Source of the DNA: JACKNG01 sp040220855
GTDB taxonomy: Bacteria > Pseudomonadota > Gammaproteobacteria > Ga0077536
Direction of reading: 5' to 3'
DNA length: 64,000 bases
Assembly (NCBI GenBank): GCA_040220855.1
Contig: JAVJVZ010000060.1
Span: forward strand, 1 to 64,000
Made by a program: the position numbers and the translations under genes. The notes below the pieces were generated by a model, which saw only the letters and a list, made by a program, of their open reading frames with translations, was not told the origin of the DNA and did no database searches. Below, piece by piece: positions 10,398-19,566 of the stretch. The stretch's first letter is position 1; the number at the start of each line of letters is the position of its first letter.

Positions 10398-11148
10398 GCG
10401 CGACCCGGCGCTCGCCATCTTGACGCCGGCGTGGCCGGCGCCGGCCGCCGTCGGCGCCTGCTTCACCACCCGCCAGGGTGGTGTCAGCGAGAGGCCCTGG
10501 GCGAGCTTCAACCTCGCCACCCACGTCGGTGACGACCCCGCTCACGTGGCGGCGAACCGTGCGCGGCTACGTGCGGTGCTCGGCCTCGCTCACGAACCGG
10601 GCTGGCTCGAACAGGTGCACGGCACCCGCGTCGCACGCCTCGGTGCGCCGCGCGGTGGAGTCACCGCAGACGCCGCCATCACGCGCGTGCCCGGCCTCGC
10701 CTGCGTGGTCATGGTGGCGGACTGCGTGCCGGTGTTGCTGTGCGACGATGAAGGGCGCGAGGTCGCCGCGGCGCACGCCGGCTGGCGCGGGCTCGCCGGC
10801 GGCATTCTCGCCGGCGCGGTCGCCGCATTTGCGCGCGCACCGCGTCATCTCCTCGCCTGGATCGGGCCGTGCATCGGGCCGGCCGCCTATACCGTCGGCG
10901 ATGACGTGCGGCGCCAGCTGCTCACCGCGACACCGGGTGGCGAGAACTGCTTCGCCCCCCGGCACGATGGCGCTGGCTGGCATTGCGATCTCGCCGCGCT
11001 CGCCGCGCGCCAGCTCAGGCGCGCGAGTGTCGCGGCGGTGACCGGCGCCGATACCTGTGTCCATGACGATCCGGCGCGCTTCTATTCCTACCGGCGCGAC
11101 GGCGAGACCGGCCGCAATGCCGCCTTGATCTGGCTCAAGACGGGCTGA
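10390..11148 (+). CDS. pgeF: Peptidoglycan editing factor PgeF (YfiH, multicopper polyphenol oxidase-like)
   Basis: Member of the DUF152/LACC1 family. E. coli YfiH/PgeF keeps wrongly built UDP-MurNAc peptides out of peptidoglycan, and family members act on purine nucleosides. The 252 residues show the family motifs FTTRQGGVSERPWASFNLA, MVADCVPVLLCD, AAAHAGWRGLAGGI and IGPCIGPAAYTVG, which hold the conserved Cys and His metal/substrate ligands. The ATG at 10390 overlaps rluD by 8 bases; an in-frame ATG at 10378 would add four residues and is equally possible. It probably forms an operon with rluD. Confidence 0.92.
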   Translation: MPERDPALAILTPAWPAPAAVGACFTTRQGGVSERPWASFNLATHVGDDPAHVAANRARLRAVLGLAHEPGWLEQVHGTRVARLGAPRGGVTADAAITRVPGLACVVMVADCVPVLLCDDEGREVAAAHAGWRGLAGGILAGAVAAFARAPRHLLAWIGPCIGPAAYTVGDDVRRQLLTATPGGENCFAPRHDGAGWHCDLAALAARQLRRASVAAVTGADTCVHDDPARFYSYRRDGETGRNAALIWLKTG

Positions 11149-11186
11149 ACCGGCTGCCGCGATCGTCGTCACCGGGCCGCATTCTG

Positions 11187-11215
11187 CTTGAAGCACGGGC
11201 TCGACATCCCCATCT
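11187..11215 (+). promoter_or_regulatory. Sigma-32 heat-shock promoter of clpB
   Basis: CTTGAA (11187-11192) and CCCCATCT (11208-11215) are 15 bases apart, an essentially perfect RpoH promoter. Transcription should start near 11223, about 30 bases before the clpB ATG. Confidence 0.9.
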
Positions 11216-11254
11216 GGCCAGCAATCCCGTTACATCTGCCATGAGGTTGCGCCG

Positions 11255-13846
11255 ATGCGTGCCGACAAAATGACCCACAAGTTCCAGCTCGCGCTGTCGG
11301 AAGCGCAGAGCCTCGCGCTCGGGCGCGACAACCAGTTCATCGAGCCGGTGCACCTGATGACCGCGTTGCTCGACCAGGAAGGTTCGACGGTGCGCCAGGT
11401 GCTGCAGAACACCGGCGTCAACGTGCAGGGGCTGCGCTCGCAGCTCGGCCGCGCGCTCGACCAGCTGCCCAAGGTCTCCGGCAACGCCGGCGACGTGCAT
11501 CCCTCCAACGCGCTGATCAAGCTGCTCAACGTCACCGACAAGCTCGCCCAGCAGCGCAAGGATGCCTACATCGCGAGCGAGCTCTTCGTGCTCGCCGCGC
11601 TCGAGGACCAGGGCGAGCTCGGTCGCCTGCTCAAGCAGCACAACGCCGATCCGAAGCGCATCGGCGAGGCCATCGAGCAGTTGCGCGGTGGCGAAGCGGT
11701 GGGCGATCCGAATGCGGAGGAACAGCGCCAGGCGCTCGAGAAGTACACCATCGACCTCACCGAGCGCGCCGAGCAGGGCAAGCTCGACCCGGTCATTGGC
11801 CGCGACGACGAAATCCGCCGCACCCTCCAGGTCCTGCAGCGGCGCACCACGAACAACCCTGTGCTGATCGGCGAACCCGGCGTCGGCAAGACCGCCATCG
11901 TCGAGGGCCTAGCCCAGCGCATCGTCAACCGAGAAGTACCCGAGGGCCTGAAGAACAAGCGCGTGCTCTCGCTCGACATGGGCGCCCTGATCGCCGGCGC
12001 CAAGTTCCGCGGCGAGTTCGAGGAGCGCCTCAAGGGCGTGCTCAACGATCTCTCCAAGCAGGAAGGACAGGTCATCCTGTTCATCGACGAGCTGCACACC
12101 ATGGTCGGCGCCGGCAAGGCCGAAGGCTCGATGGATGCCGGTAACATGCTCAAGCCCGCGCTCGCGCGCGGCGAACTGCATTGCATCGGCGCGACCACGC
12201 TCGACGAGTACCGCCAGTACGTCGAGAAGGATGCCGCGCTCGAACGCCGCTTCCAGAAGGTGATGGTCAACGAGCCCTCGCTCGAGGACACCATCGCCAT
12301 TCTGCGTGGCCTCAAGGAACGCTACGCGGTGCACCACGGCGTCGAAATCACCGATCCCGCCATCGTCGCCGCGGCCAGCCTGTCCCATCGTTACATCACC
12401 GACCGCCAGCTCCCCGACAAGGCCATCGACCTCATCGACGAGGCGGCCAGTCGCAGCAGCATCGAGATCGACTCCAAGCCCGAGGTCATGGACCGGCTCG
12501 AGCGCCGCGCCATCCAGCTCAAGATCGAGCGCGAGGCGCTGCGCAAGGAGAAGGACGAGGCCTCCAAGCGACGTCTCGAGGATCTCGAGAAGTCGATTGC
12601 CGAAGTCGAGCGCGAATACGCCGATCTCGAAGAGATCTGGAAATCCGAGAAGGCCGCGCTTGCCGGCACGCACCAGGTGCAGGCCGAACTGGAGCGCGCC
12701 CGCCTCGAGTTCGAGAACGCGCGTCGTGCGGGTGACTTGAACCGCATGTCCGAGTTGCAGTACGGCGTCATCCCCGAACTCGAGAAGCGCCTCACGGCGG
12801 CCTCGCAGGGCGAGAGTGCGCCACAGCAGCTGCTGCGCAATCGCGTCACCGAGGAGGAAGTGGCCGAGGTCGTCTCCAAGTGGACCGGCATCCCGGTCTC
12901 CAAGATGCTGGAGGGCGAGCGCGACAAGTTACTGCGCATGGAGGAAGCCTTGCACAAGCGGGTCATCGGCCAGGACGAGGCCGTGGTCGCGGTGGCCAAC
13001 GCCATCCGCCGCTCGCGCGCCGGCCTGTCCGATCCTAACCGTCCCAATGGCTCGTTCCTGTTCCTCGGCCCGACCGGCGTCGGCAAGACCGAGCTCTGCA
13101 AGTCGCTTGCCGAGTTCCTGTTCGACACCGAAGAGGCGCTGGTGCGCATCGACATGTCCGAATACATGGAGAAGCACGCGGTGGCGCGCCTGATCGGCGC
13201 CCCGCCCGGCTACGTGGGCTATGAAGAAGGCGGCTACCTGACCGAGGCGGTGCGGCGCAAGCCCTACTCGGTGCTGTTGCTCGACGAGGTCGAAAAGGCC
13301 CACCCCGATGTCTTCAACATCCTGCTCCAGGTGCTCGACGACGGCCGTCTCACCGATGGTCACGGGCGCACCGTGGACTTCCGCAACACCGTCATCGTGA
13401 TGACCTCGAACCTTGGCTCCGACGCCATCCAGACGATGAGCGACGACGAGCACTACGAGGAGATGAAGCGCGCGGTGATGGGCGTGGTGTCGAGCCATTT
13501 CCGCCCCGAGTTCATCAACCGCATCGACGAGGTGGTGGTGTTCCACGGCTTGCGCAAGGCCCAGATCCGCGCCATCGCGGAGGTCCAGGTGGAACGCCTG
13601 CGGCAACGGCTGGCCGAACAGGATCTCGGCCTCGAGATCACCAGCGCTGCCCTCGACCGTCTCGGCGACGCCGGTTTCGACCCGGTCTACGGCGCACGGC
13701 CGCTCAAGCGCGCAATTCAGAACGCGCTCGAGACCCCGCTCGCCGAGGCCATCCTGGCCGGCCGCTACGAACGCGGCGACACCGTGCGGGTGGATGTCGG
13801 CGAGAGCGGGCTGACGCTCGGCTCGGCGCGCGCCGACGCCGCCTGA
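11255..13846 (+). CDS. clpB: ATP-dependent disaggregase ClpB
   Basis: Hexameric Hsp100 chaperone that resolubilises aggregated proteins together with DnaK/DnaJ/GrpE. The 863 residues align along their length with E. coli ClpB: N-domain (MRADKMTHKFQLALSEAQSLALG), first AAA+ module with Walker A GEPGVGKT (206-213), coiled-coil M-domain (about 410-530, rich in E, K and R heptads), and second AAA+ module with GPTGVGKTELCKS. A GAGG site precedes the ATG. A classical sigma-32 promoter lies directly upstream and a 17-bp hairpin downstream, so the gene can be transcribed alone in heat shock as well as by read-through from rluD-pgeF. Confidence 0.98.
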   Translation: MRADKMTHKFQLALSEAQSLALGRDNQFIEPVHLMTALLDQEGSTVRQVLQNTGVNVQGLRSQLGRALDQLPKVSGNAGDVHPSNALIKLLNVTDKLAQQRKDAYIASELFVLAALEDQGELGRLLKQHNADPKRIGEAIEQLRGGEAVGDPNAEEQRQALEKYTIDLTERAEQGKLDPVIGRDDEIRRTLQVLQRRTTNNPVLIGEPGVGKTAIVEGLAQRIVNREVPEGLKNKRVLSLDMGALIAGAKFRGEFEERLKGVLNDLSKQEGQVILFIDELHTMVGAGKAEGSMDAGNMLKPALARGELHCIGATTLDEYRQYVEKDAALERRFQKVMVNEPSLEDTIAILRGLKERYAVHHGVEITDPAIVAAASLSHRYITDRQLPDKAIDLIDEAASRSSIEIDSKPEVMDRLERRAIQLKIEREALRKEKDEASKRRLEDLEKSIAEVEREYADLEEIWKSEKAALAGTHQVQAELERARLEFENARRAGDLNRMSELQYGVIPELEKRLTAASQGESAPQQLLRNRVTEEEVAEVVSKWTGIPVSKMLEGERDKLLRMEEALHKRVIGQDEAVVAVANAIRRSRAGLSDPNRPNGSFLFLGPTGVGKTELCKSLAEFLFDTEEALVRIDMSEYMEKHAVARLIGAPPGYVGYEEGGYLTEAVRRKPYSVLLLDEVEKAHPDVFNILLQVLDDGRLTDGHGRTVDFRNTVIVMTSNLGSDAIQTMSDDEHYEEMKRAVMGVVSSHFRPEFINRIDEVVVFHGLRKAQIRAIAEVQVERLRQRLAEQDLGLEITSAALDRLGDAGFDPVYGARPLKRAIQNALETPLAEAILAGRYERGDTVRVDVGESGLTLGSARADAA

Positions 13847-13875
13847 AGCCGCCCACCCGGCGCGCGACAACGGCC

Positions 13876-13916
13876 CTGGCGGGCCTTGCCGGCTGCCCCC
13901 CGGCAAGGCCCGCCAG
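13876..13916 (+). terminator. Perfect 17-bp hairpin after clpB
   Basis: CTGGCGGGCCTTGCCGG (13876-13892) pairs exactly with 13900-13916 around a 7-base loop, 29 bases past the clpB stop. It lacks a T-tract, but its stability suggests termination or 3'-end protection. An unusually AT-rich pocket (about 13930-13965) follows and probably contains the pilB promoter, though I cannot pick a clear -35/-10. Confidence 0.65.
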
Positions 13917-13996
13917 TGTGCACTGGTCGGTAGCTATTCAGCATTCTTTACACTAACATTTTGGCTGGAGTGGACTGACCTTACGAGCGAAACATC

Positions 13997-15718
13997 ATGG
14001 CCGTATCAAGTAATCGGGTCCCCTTGAGCGGACTCGCCCGCAAGCTCGTCGCCGAGGGCATCCTGGCCGACGACGCGGCCAGTGAGGCATTCCAGAGCGC
14101 TCTCGCCAAGAAGATCCCGTTCGTCAGGTACCTGGTCGAAAACAACCTCGCCGACGCGCGCGCCATCGCCCACGCCGCCTCCAGCGAATTCGGCGTACCC
14201 ATGATCGACATCGATGCGCTCGATGTGGACAACGACACCATCAAGATGGTCAGCCGCGACCTCATCCAGAAGCACGGCGCGCTGCCCCTCTACAAGCGCG
14301 GCACGCGGGTTTTCATCGGCGTCGCCGACCCGACCAACCTGCAGGCGCTCGACGAGATCAAGTTCAACATCGGCGGCGGCACCACCGAAGCGGTGGTGGT
14401 CGAGTGGAACAAGCTGGCCAAGGTCATCGACAAGGCGCTCGAGGACACCGACACCAGCCTCGGCGACATGGGTGACGGCGATCTCGAGGATTTCGACGAC
14501 GTCGAAGTCGGCAGCACCGAGCAGGAGCAGCACGACGACTCCGAGATCGACGACGCTCCGGTGGTGCGCTTCGTCAACAAGTGCCTGCTCGACGCCATCA
14601 AGCGCGGCGCCTCGGACCTGCATTTCGAACCCTACGAGAAGATCTACCGCGTGCGCTTCCGCATCGACGGCGTGCTGCAGGAAGTGACCCGCCCCCCCCT
14701 CGCGCTCGCCGGCAAGATTGCCGCGCGCATCAAGGTGATGTCGCGCCTCGACGTGTCTGAGCGCCGCGTGCCGCAGGACGGCCGCATCAAGCTGAAGCTG
14801 TCGAAGAACAAGGCCATCGACTTCCGCGTCAGCACCTGCCCGACGCTGTTCGGCGAGAAGGCGGTGCTGCGTATCCTCGATTCCGACGCCGCCAAGCTCC
14901 AGATCGACCAGCTCGGCTACGAGGACTTCCAGAAGGAGCTGTTCCTGAAGAACCTCCACAAGCCCTATGGCATGTTCCTCGTCACCGGCCCCACCGGTAG
15001 TGGTAAGACCGTTTCGCTGTACACCGGCATCAACATCATCAACAAAGAGGACGTCAACATTTCGACCGCGGAGGATCCGGTCGAGATCAACCTGCCCGGC
15101 GTCAACCAGGTGCAGGTCGACGAACGCACCGGCATGACCTTCCCGAAGGCCCTCAAGGCCTTCCTGCGCCAGGATCCGGACATCATCCTCGTCGGCGAGA
15201 TTCGCGACCTCGAAACCGGCTCCATCGCCGTCAAGGCTGCACAGACCGGTCACATGGTGATGTCCACGCTACACACCAACGACGCACCGCAGACCCTCAC
15301 CCGCATGCAGGACATGGGCATCCCGGCTTTCGCCGTGGCGACCTCCATCAACCTCATCACCGCCCAGCGCCTGTGCCGCCGGCTACACCCTGACTACCGC
15401 GTGCCGATAGACATGCCACCGGAAGCGTTGCTCGACGAGGGATTCCCGGAGGAATGGGTGAACGAAGGCATCAAGCTGTACGGGCCCGGTGACGGCGGCG
15501 CAGAGTGTCCGAGCGGCTACAAGGGCCGTGCCGGCATCTACCAGGTCATGCCGATCAGCGACACCATGCGGCGCCTCATCATCGAAGGCGCCAACGCCGT
15601 CCAGCTGGCCGACCAGGCCGCGTCGGAGAAGATCTGGGACATCCGCAAGTCGGGGCTCGCCAAGGCTCGGGCGGGCGTCACCAGCCTCGCCGAAGTCAAC
15701 CGAGTGACCGTGGAGTAA
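13997..15718 (+). CDS. pilB: Type IV pilus extension ATPase PilB
   Basis: Cytoplasmic hexameric motor that drives pilin polymerisation. The 573 residues comprise the N-terminal MshEN/GspE-N regions (about 1-150) and the secretion ATPase core with Walker A GPTGSGKT (331-338), the Asp box region (STAEDPVEI), Walker B (ILVGEIRDLETG) and the His box (GHMVMSTLHTNDAPQTL). The zinc-binding region, which usually holds four cysteines in two CxxC pairs, keeps only C460 (with H464 nearby) and C504, although GYKGRAGIYQ after it is intact. It is followed after 3 bases by pilC, so the two form an operon. Confidence 0.97.
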   Translation: MAVSSNRVPLSGLARKLVAEGILADDAASEAFQSALAKKIPFVRYLVENNLADARAIAHAASSEFGVPMIDIDALDVDNDTIKMVSRDLIQKHGALPLYKRGTRVFIGVADPTNLQALDEIKFNIGGGTTEAVVVEWNKLAKVIDKALEDTDTSLGDMGDGDLEDFDDVEVGSTEQEQHDDSEIDDAPVVRFVNKCLLDAIKRGASDLHFEPYEKIYRVRFRIDGVLQEVTRPPLALAGKIAARIKVMSRLDVSERRVPQDGRIKLKLSKNKAIDFRVSTCPTLFGEKAVLRILDSDAAKLQIDQLGYEDFQKELFLKNLHKPYGMFLVTGPTGSGKTVSLYTGINIINKEDVNISTAEDPVEINLPGVNQVQVDERTGMTFPKALKAFLRQDPDIILVGEIRDLETGSIAVKAAQTGHMVMSTLHTNDAPQTLTRMQDMGIPAFAVATSINLITAQRLCRRLHPDYRVPIDMPPEALLDEGFPEEWVNEGIKLYGPGDGGAECPSGYKGRAGIYQVMPISDTMRRLIIEGANAVQLADQAASEKIWDIRKSGLAKARAGVTSLAEVNRVTVE

Positions 15719-15721
15719 GTC

Positions 15722-16942
15722 ATGGCGGAAGCTGCAGTCAAGTCGAGCATGTTCGTCTGGGAAGGCGTCGACAAGAACGGCAAACGCGTCAAGGGCGAGA
15801 TGTCGGGGCAGAACGATGCCCTGATCAAGGCGCAGCTGCGTCGCCAGGGCGTCAATCCACTGAAGGTCAAGAAAAAGCCCAAGCCCCTGCTCGGCGGCGG
15901 CGGAGGCAAGATCACCTCCAAGGACATCACCATCTTCAGCCGCCAGATGGCGACCATGATGTCGTCCGGCGTGCCGCTCGTGCAGTCGTTCGAGATCGTC
16001 GGTCGCGGCCATGAGAACAAGGCCATGCAGGAGCTGATCCTGTCGATCAAGTCGGATGTCGAAGCCGGCGGCTCCCTCAACGAGGCACTCGGCAAGCACC
16101 CCAAGCAGTTCAGCGATCTCTACATCAACCTCGTCACGGCCGGCGAGCAGGCCGGTATCCTCGAGGACATCCTGCACAAGCTCGCCACCTACATGGAGAA
16201 GACCGAGGCGCTGAAATCGAAGATCAAGGGCGCCATGTTCTACCCCATCGCGGTCATCGTGGTCGCCTTCGTGATCACCTGCATCCTGATGATCTTCGTC
16301 ATTCCGCAGTTCCAGGATCTGTTCTCCGGCTTCGGTGCCGATCTCCCGGCACTGACCCAGCTCGTGATCAACATGTCGAAATGGTTTCAGTCTTACTGGT
16401 ACCTGCTCATCGGCGGCATCATCGGCGTCGTCGTCGCGATCGTGATGCTGATGAAACGTTCGATCCGATTCGCGCATTTCGTCGACCGCCTGCTGCTCAA
16501 GATCCCGGTGCTCGGAGACATCCTCAACAAGTCCGCCATCGCGCGCTTCGCACGCACGCTGTCGACGATGTTCGCCGCCGGCACCCCGCTGGTCGAGGCC
16601 ATGACCTCCGTCGCTGGCGCCTGCGGCAACATCGTCTACTACGAAGCGACCATGAAGATGCGCGACGAGATCGCAACCGGCACGCAGGTGCAGGCAGCAA
16701 TGCGCGATTCCGGCGTATTTCCCAACATGGTCATCCAGATGGTTGCCATCGGCGAGGAGTCCGGAGCCCTCGACCAGATGCTCGCCAAGGTCGCCGACTG
16801 GTACGAGCAGGAGGTCGACGACGCGGTCGATTCCCTGACCAGCCTGCTCGAACCCATCATCATGGCCGTGCTGGGCGTGCTCATCGGCGGCCTCGTCGTC
16901 GCCATGTACCTGCCGATCTTCAAGATGGGCCAGGTGGTCTAG
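15722..16942 (+). CDS. pilC: Type IV pilus inner-membrane platform protein PilC
   Basis: Polytopic GspF-family platform that couples PilB to the growing pilus. The 406 residues show two repeated GspF domains, each beginning with a cytoplasmic helical stretch (FSRQMATMMSSGVPLVQSF near 80 and FARTLSTMFAAGTPLVEAM near 285) and ending in membrane segments (about 175-205, 220-245 and 375-400). The start is 3 bases behind the pilB stop. No pilA lies between pilB and pilC here, unlike several Xanthomonas genomes. Confidence 0.97.
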   Translation: MAEAAVKSSMFVWEGVDKNGKRVKGEMSGQNDALIKAQLRRQGVNPLKVKKKPKPLLGGGGGKITSKDITIFSRQMATMMSSGVPLVQSFEIVGRGHENKAMQELILSIKSDVEAGGSLNEALGKHPKQFSDLYINLVTAGEQAGILEDILHKLATYMEKTEALKSKIKGAMFYPIAVIVVAFVITCILMIFVIPQFQDLFSGFGADLPALTQLVINMSKWFQSYWYLLIGGIIGVVVAIVMLMKRSIRFAHFVDRLLLKIPVLGDILNKSAIARFARTLSTMFAAGTPLVEAMTSVAGACGNIVYYEATMKMRDEIATGTQVQAAMRDSGVFPNMVIQMVAIGEESGALDQMLAKVADWYEQEVDDAVDSLTSLLEPIIMAVLGVLIGGLVVAMYLPIFKMGQVV

Positions 16943-16974
16943 GGCCCGCGCGGCTTGCATCGCCATCATGGCGA

Positions 16975-16999
16975 GCGGCAGGCAGAATGCGCCTGCCGC
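16975..16999 (+). terminator. 9-bp hairpin after pilC
   Basis: GCGGCAGGC (16975-16983) pairs perfectly with 16991-16999 around a 7-base loop, 33 bases beyond the pilC stop. There is no T-run. It may partly separate pilBC from pilD expression. Confidence 0.4.
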
Positions 17000-17070
17000 C
17001 GACGCCCCAGGCCGACCCGGCGCCGCATCTGGTCGTGCCGCGCCGAGGCACCGGCAGCGCGTGGGCGATG

Positions 17071-17116
17071 CCCCGCGTGAGCGGTGCGCCACGCAGCGCG
17101 GGGACGTTCCCTTTTT
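17071..17116 (+). terminator. Possible terminator ahead of pilD
   Basis: CCCCGCG (17071-17077) pairs with CGCGGGG (17097-17103) around a structured loop, and a run of five T follows at about 17112-17116. It lies only 25 bases before the pilD ATG, so it could equally be a leader structure. Confidence 0.3.
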
Positions 17117-17140
17117 CATGCAGCTGACGAGTCACCCGTC

Positions 17141-18046
17141 ATGAATCCGCTCATCGCCGCGCTGCTCGATGAACCGACCCTGCTGGTCGGCGCGATGACC
17201 GTACTCGGTCTCCTCGTCGGCAGTTTTCTCAATGTCGTCGTGCATCGCCTGCCGATCATGATGGAGCGCGAATGGAAGCAGGAATGCCGCAGCCTGCTCG
17301 AACTGCCCGACGAAGCGCCGGGGCCGGCATTCGACCTGGTGCGGCCACGCTCGCGATGCCCGGCCTGCGGTGCCCCCATCGCAGCGCGCGACAACGTACC
17401 CGTGCTGGGCTGGCTGCTGCTGCGTGGTCGCTGCCGCGCGTGCCGCGCGCCGATCAGCGTGCGCTACCCCCTCGTCGAAGCCTTCACCGGTCTCGTCAGC
17501 GGCTTTGCCGCGTGGCACTTCGGAGTCCACGGAGGTGATCTGCCCGCGGCGCTCACGCTCGCCCGCGTCGCAGCGGCGAGCGTCGTCTGCTGGTACCTCA
17601 TCGCGCTCGCACTCATCGACTACGACACCCGGCTGCTGCCCGATTCGCTGACCCAGCCATTATTGTGGCTCGGCATCGTGGCCAGCTTCTGGGGCCTCTT
17701 CGCCGGCGCGCTCGAGGACGCCGTGCTCGGCGCGGTATTCGGTTATCTCAGCCTGTGGTCGGTCTACTGGTTGTTCAAGCTCGTCACGGGCAAGGAGGGC
17801 ATGGGTTACGGCGACTTCAAGCTGCTCGCCGCGCTCGGCGCCTGGCTCGGCTGGCAGGCATTGCCAGTGCTCGTGCTGCTCTCCTCTGCGGTCGGTGCAG
17901 CGCTAGGAATCGGACTCATCGCGAGCGGCATCATCAAGCGCAGCGAGCCCATCCCGTTCGGTCCCTATCTCGCCCTCGCCGGGATCCTCGCGCTGTTCTG
18001 GGGTGATGCCATCGGCGCCCTGTTCAGCCCGGGAAGGCCGCTCTGA
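17141..18046 (+). CDS. pilD: Prepilin peptidase / N-methyltransferase PilD
   Basis: Bifunctional aspartic protease that removes the PilA leader and methylates the new N-terminal Phe. The 301 residues contain the N-terminal methyltransferase motif LVGSFLNVVVHRLP, the zinc-ribbon with two Cys pairs (CPACGAP and CRACRAP, about 70-110), several membrane helices, and the two catalytic aspartates in LIDYDTRLLPD and GMGYGDFKLLAALG. The start at 17141 is chosen because MNPLIAALLDEPTLLVG places the first helix correctly; the frame is open further upstream. It lies after pilBC in the same orientation and just before coaE, an order seen in Pseudomonas and Xanthomonas. Confidence 0.97.
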   Translation: MNPLIAALLDEPTLLVGAMTVLGLLVGSFLNVVVHRLPIMMEREWKQECRSLLELPDEAPGPAFDLVRPRSRCPACGAPIAARDNVPVLGWLLLRGRCRACRAPISVRYPLVEAFTGLVSGFAAWHFGVHGGDLPAALTLARVAAASVVCWYLIALALIDYDTRLLPDSLTQPLLWLGIVASFWGLFAGALEDAVLGAVFGYLSLWSVYWLFKLVTGKEGMGYGDFKLLAALGAWLGWQALPVLVLLSSAVGAALGIGLIASGIIKRSEPIPFGPYLALAGILALFWGDAIGALFSPGRPL

Positions 18047-18074
18047 GCCGCCTCCGGGCGTCCGTGCCGTGACC

Positions 18075-18713
18075 ATGATCAGAACCTACGTGGTGGGCGT
18101 CACCGGCGGTATCGGCTCCGGCAAGACCACCGTGTGCGAACTCTTCGCAACGCGCCACGGCGTGCCGGTCATCGACGCCGACCAGGTCGCGCGCGAAGTG
18201 GTCGAGCCCGGCGAAGCCGGGCTCGAGGAGCTCGTCGAAGCGTTTGGCACAACCGTCCTGACCGCCAGCGGCCACCTCGACCGGCGCAAGCTCAAGGACA
18301 TCGTCTTCGCCGACAGTGGCAAGCGTACGCGACTCGAAGCCATACTCCATCCACGCATCCGCGCGCGCATGCAGGCTGCGCTGGCAGGCATCGATGCGCC
18401 CTACTGCCTGCTCGGCATTCCGCTGCTCGCCGAAGGCGGCGGCAATCCGCTGGTACGTCGCGTGCTGGTGGTGGATTGCGACGAGGCGACCCAGATTGCG
18501 CGCGTTCGTGCACGCGACGATTTGACAGAAGAGCAAGTGATGGCAATCATGCGGAGTCAGGCCACGCGTGCGGACCGTCTGCGCATCGCTGACGACGTGA
18601 TCCTCAACGATGGCGATCGCGACGCCTTGATCGAGCGCGTCGATGCCCTGCACTCCAACTACCTCGAGCTCGCCCGCAACACCCCGTCATCATCGACCGG
18701 CCATGAGCACTGA
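18075..18713 (+). CDS. coaE: Dephospho-CoA kinase
   Basis: Last step of coenzyme A synthesis, phosphorylating the 3'-OH of dephospho-CoA. The 212 residues begin MIRTYVVGVTGGIGSGKTTV with the P-loop at residues 10-18, followed by VIDADQVAREVVEPG and the lid region HPRIRARM. An in-frame GTG two codons upstream (18069) is an alternative start. The gene overlaps zapD by 11 bases. The pilD-coaE-zapD order is conserved in many gammaproteobacteria. Confidence 0.96.
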   Translation: MIRTYVVGVTGGIGSGKTTVCELFATRHGVPVIDADQVAREVVEPGEAGLEELVEAFGTTVLTASGHLDRRKLKDIVFADSGKRTRLEAILHPRIRARMQAALAGIDAPYCLLGIPLLAEGGGNPLVRRVLVVDCDEATQIARVRARDDLTEEQVMAIMRSQATRADRLRIADDVILNDGDRDALIERVDALHSNYLELARNTPSSSTGHEH

Positions 18714-19518
18714 GCATTCCGGCAAGCAAGCGAGCCTGTTCCCCGACGCCGGCGTTCCGCTCGTCTACGAGCAACCGCTGAACGAGCGCATTCGCAACTG
18801 CCTGCGGCTCGAGCATCTCTTTACCGGCATCGAGACCGGCATCCGCAACGGCGGCGAATGGGAGGCACGCGACGCGCTCGCGCGCATGCTCGAGGTCTGC
18901 GATTTTCTCCTGCGCACGGACATCAAGGGCGAGCTGATCAAGGAACTCGAGCGGGATATCAGTATTTTCAACGGCTTGCGGAACAACCCCGGGGTGAACC
19001 CGGTGGCCCTGGATCGCACCGTGAGCGCCATTGGCGACATCCTCGGCGAGATCAAGGGGCCCGAATGCCAGCCGGGTCAACGCTTGCGCAACGACGAACT
19101 CGCCAACCAGGTACGCCAGCGCATCAGTATTCCGGGGGGAACCTGCAGCTTCGACGTGCCGGCACTGCACTACTGGCTGAATGCCGATCCGCATGCTCGC
19201 GCGCAGAGCCTGAACGCCTGGATGCGCGACCTGCGCGGTATCGAGCGCGCCGCGAGCCTCATTCTCAAGCTCATTCGCGAAAGCAGCAATCCGCGCATGG
19301 TGACCGCGCATGGCGGGTTCTACCAGCAGCAGATCGAAGCCGGCACACCGTGCCAGATCGTGCGCGTCGTGATGCCCGCCGATGCCCTGGTCTATCCCGA
19401 GATCAGCGGGGGCAAGCACCGCTTCACCGTGCGATTCTATGCCCAGCGTTCGACCGGCACGCGCCCGGCGCAGGCACCCGAGGACATCCGTTTCGAGTTG
19501 CAGTGCTGCGGCATCTGA
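18703..19518 (+). CDS. zapD: Cell division protein ZapD
   Basis: FtsZ-associated protein (formerly YacF/DUF1342) that cross-links FtsZ filaments and stabilises the Z-ring. The 271 residues carry the family sequence YEQPLNERIRNCLRLEHLF near residue 20, GIETGIRNGGEWEARDALARMLEVCDF, and a beta-rich C-terminus (FYAQRSTGTRPAQA). It overlaps coaE by 11 bases. The small zinc protein YacG, which often follows, is absent: only 48 bases separate zapD from the convergent Nudix gene. Confidence 0.93.
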   Translation: MSTEHSGKQASLFPDAGVPLVYEQPLNERIRNCLRLEHLFTGIETGIRNGGEWEARDALARMLEVCDFLLRTDIKGELIKELERDISIFNGLRNNPGVNPVALDRTVSAIGDILGEIKGPECQPGQRLRNDELANQVRQRISIPGGTCSFDVPALHYWLNADPHARAQSLNAWMRDLRGIERAASLILKLIRESSNPRMVTAHGGFYQQQIEAGTPCQIVRVVMPADALVYPEISGGKHRFTVRFYAQRSTGTRPAQAPEDIRFELQCCGI

Positions 19519-19566
19519 ACGCGCCGGCGCGGCACGGGCTGAAGTCCGGCGCCCCCTGCCCCATTC

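Noticed and set aside
13930..13980. Sigma-54 or sigma-70 promoter for pilB in the AT-rich pocket
   Set aside because: TTTACA resembles a -35 but no -10 at a valid distance, and no GG-N10-GC pair is present.
19519..19566. Possible yacG after zapD
   Set aside because: Only 48 bases before the convergent Nudix gene; no room for the zinc protein.
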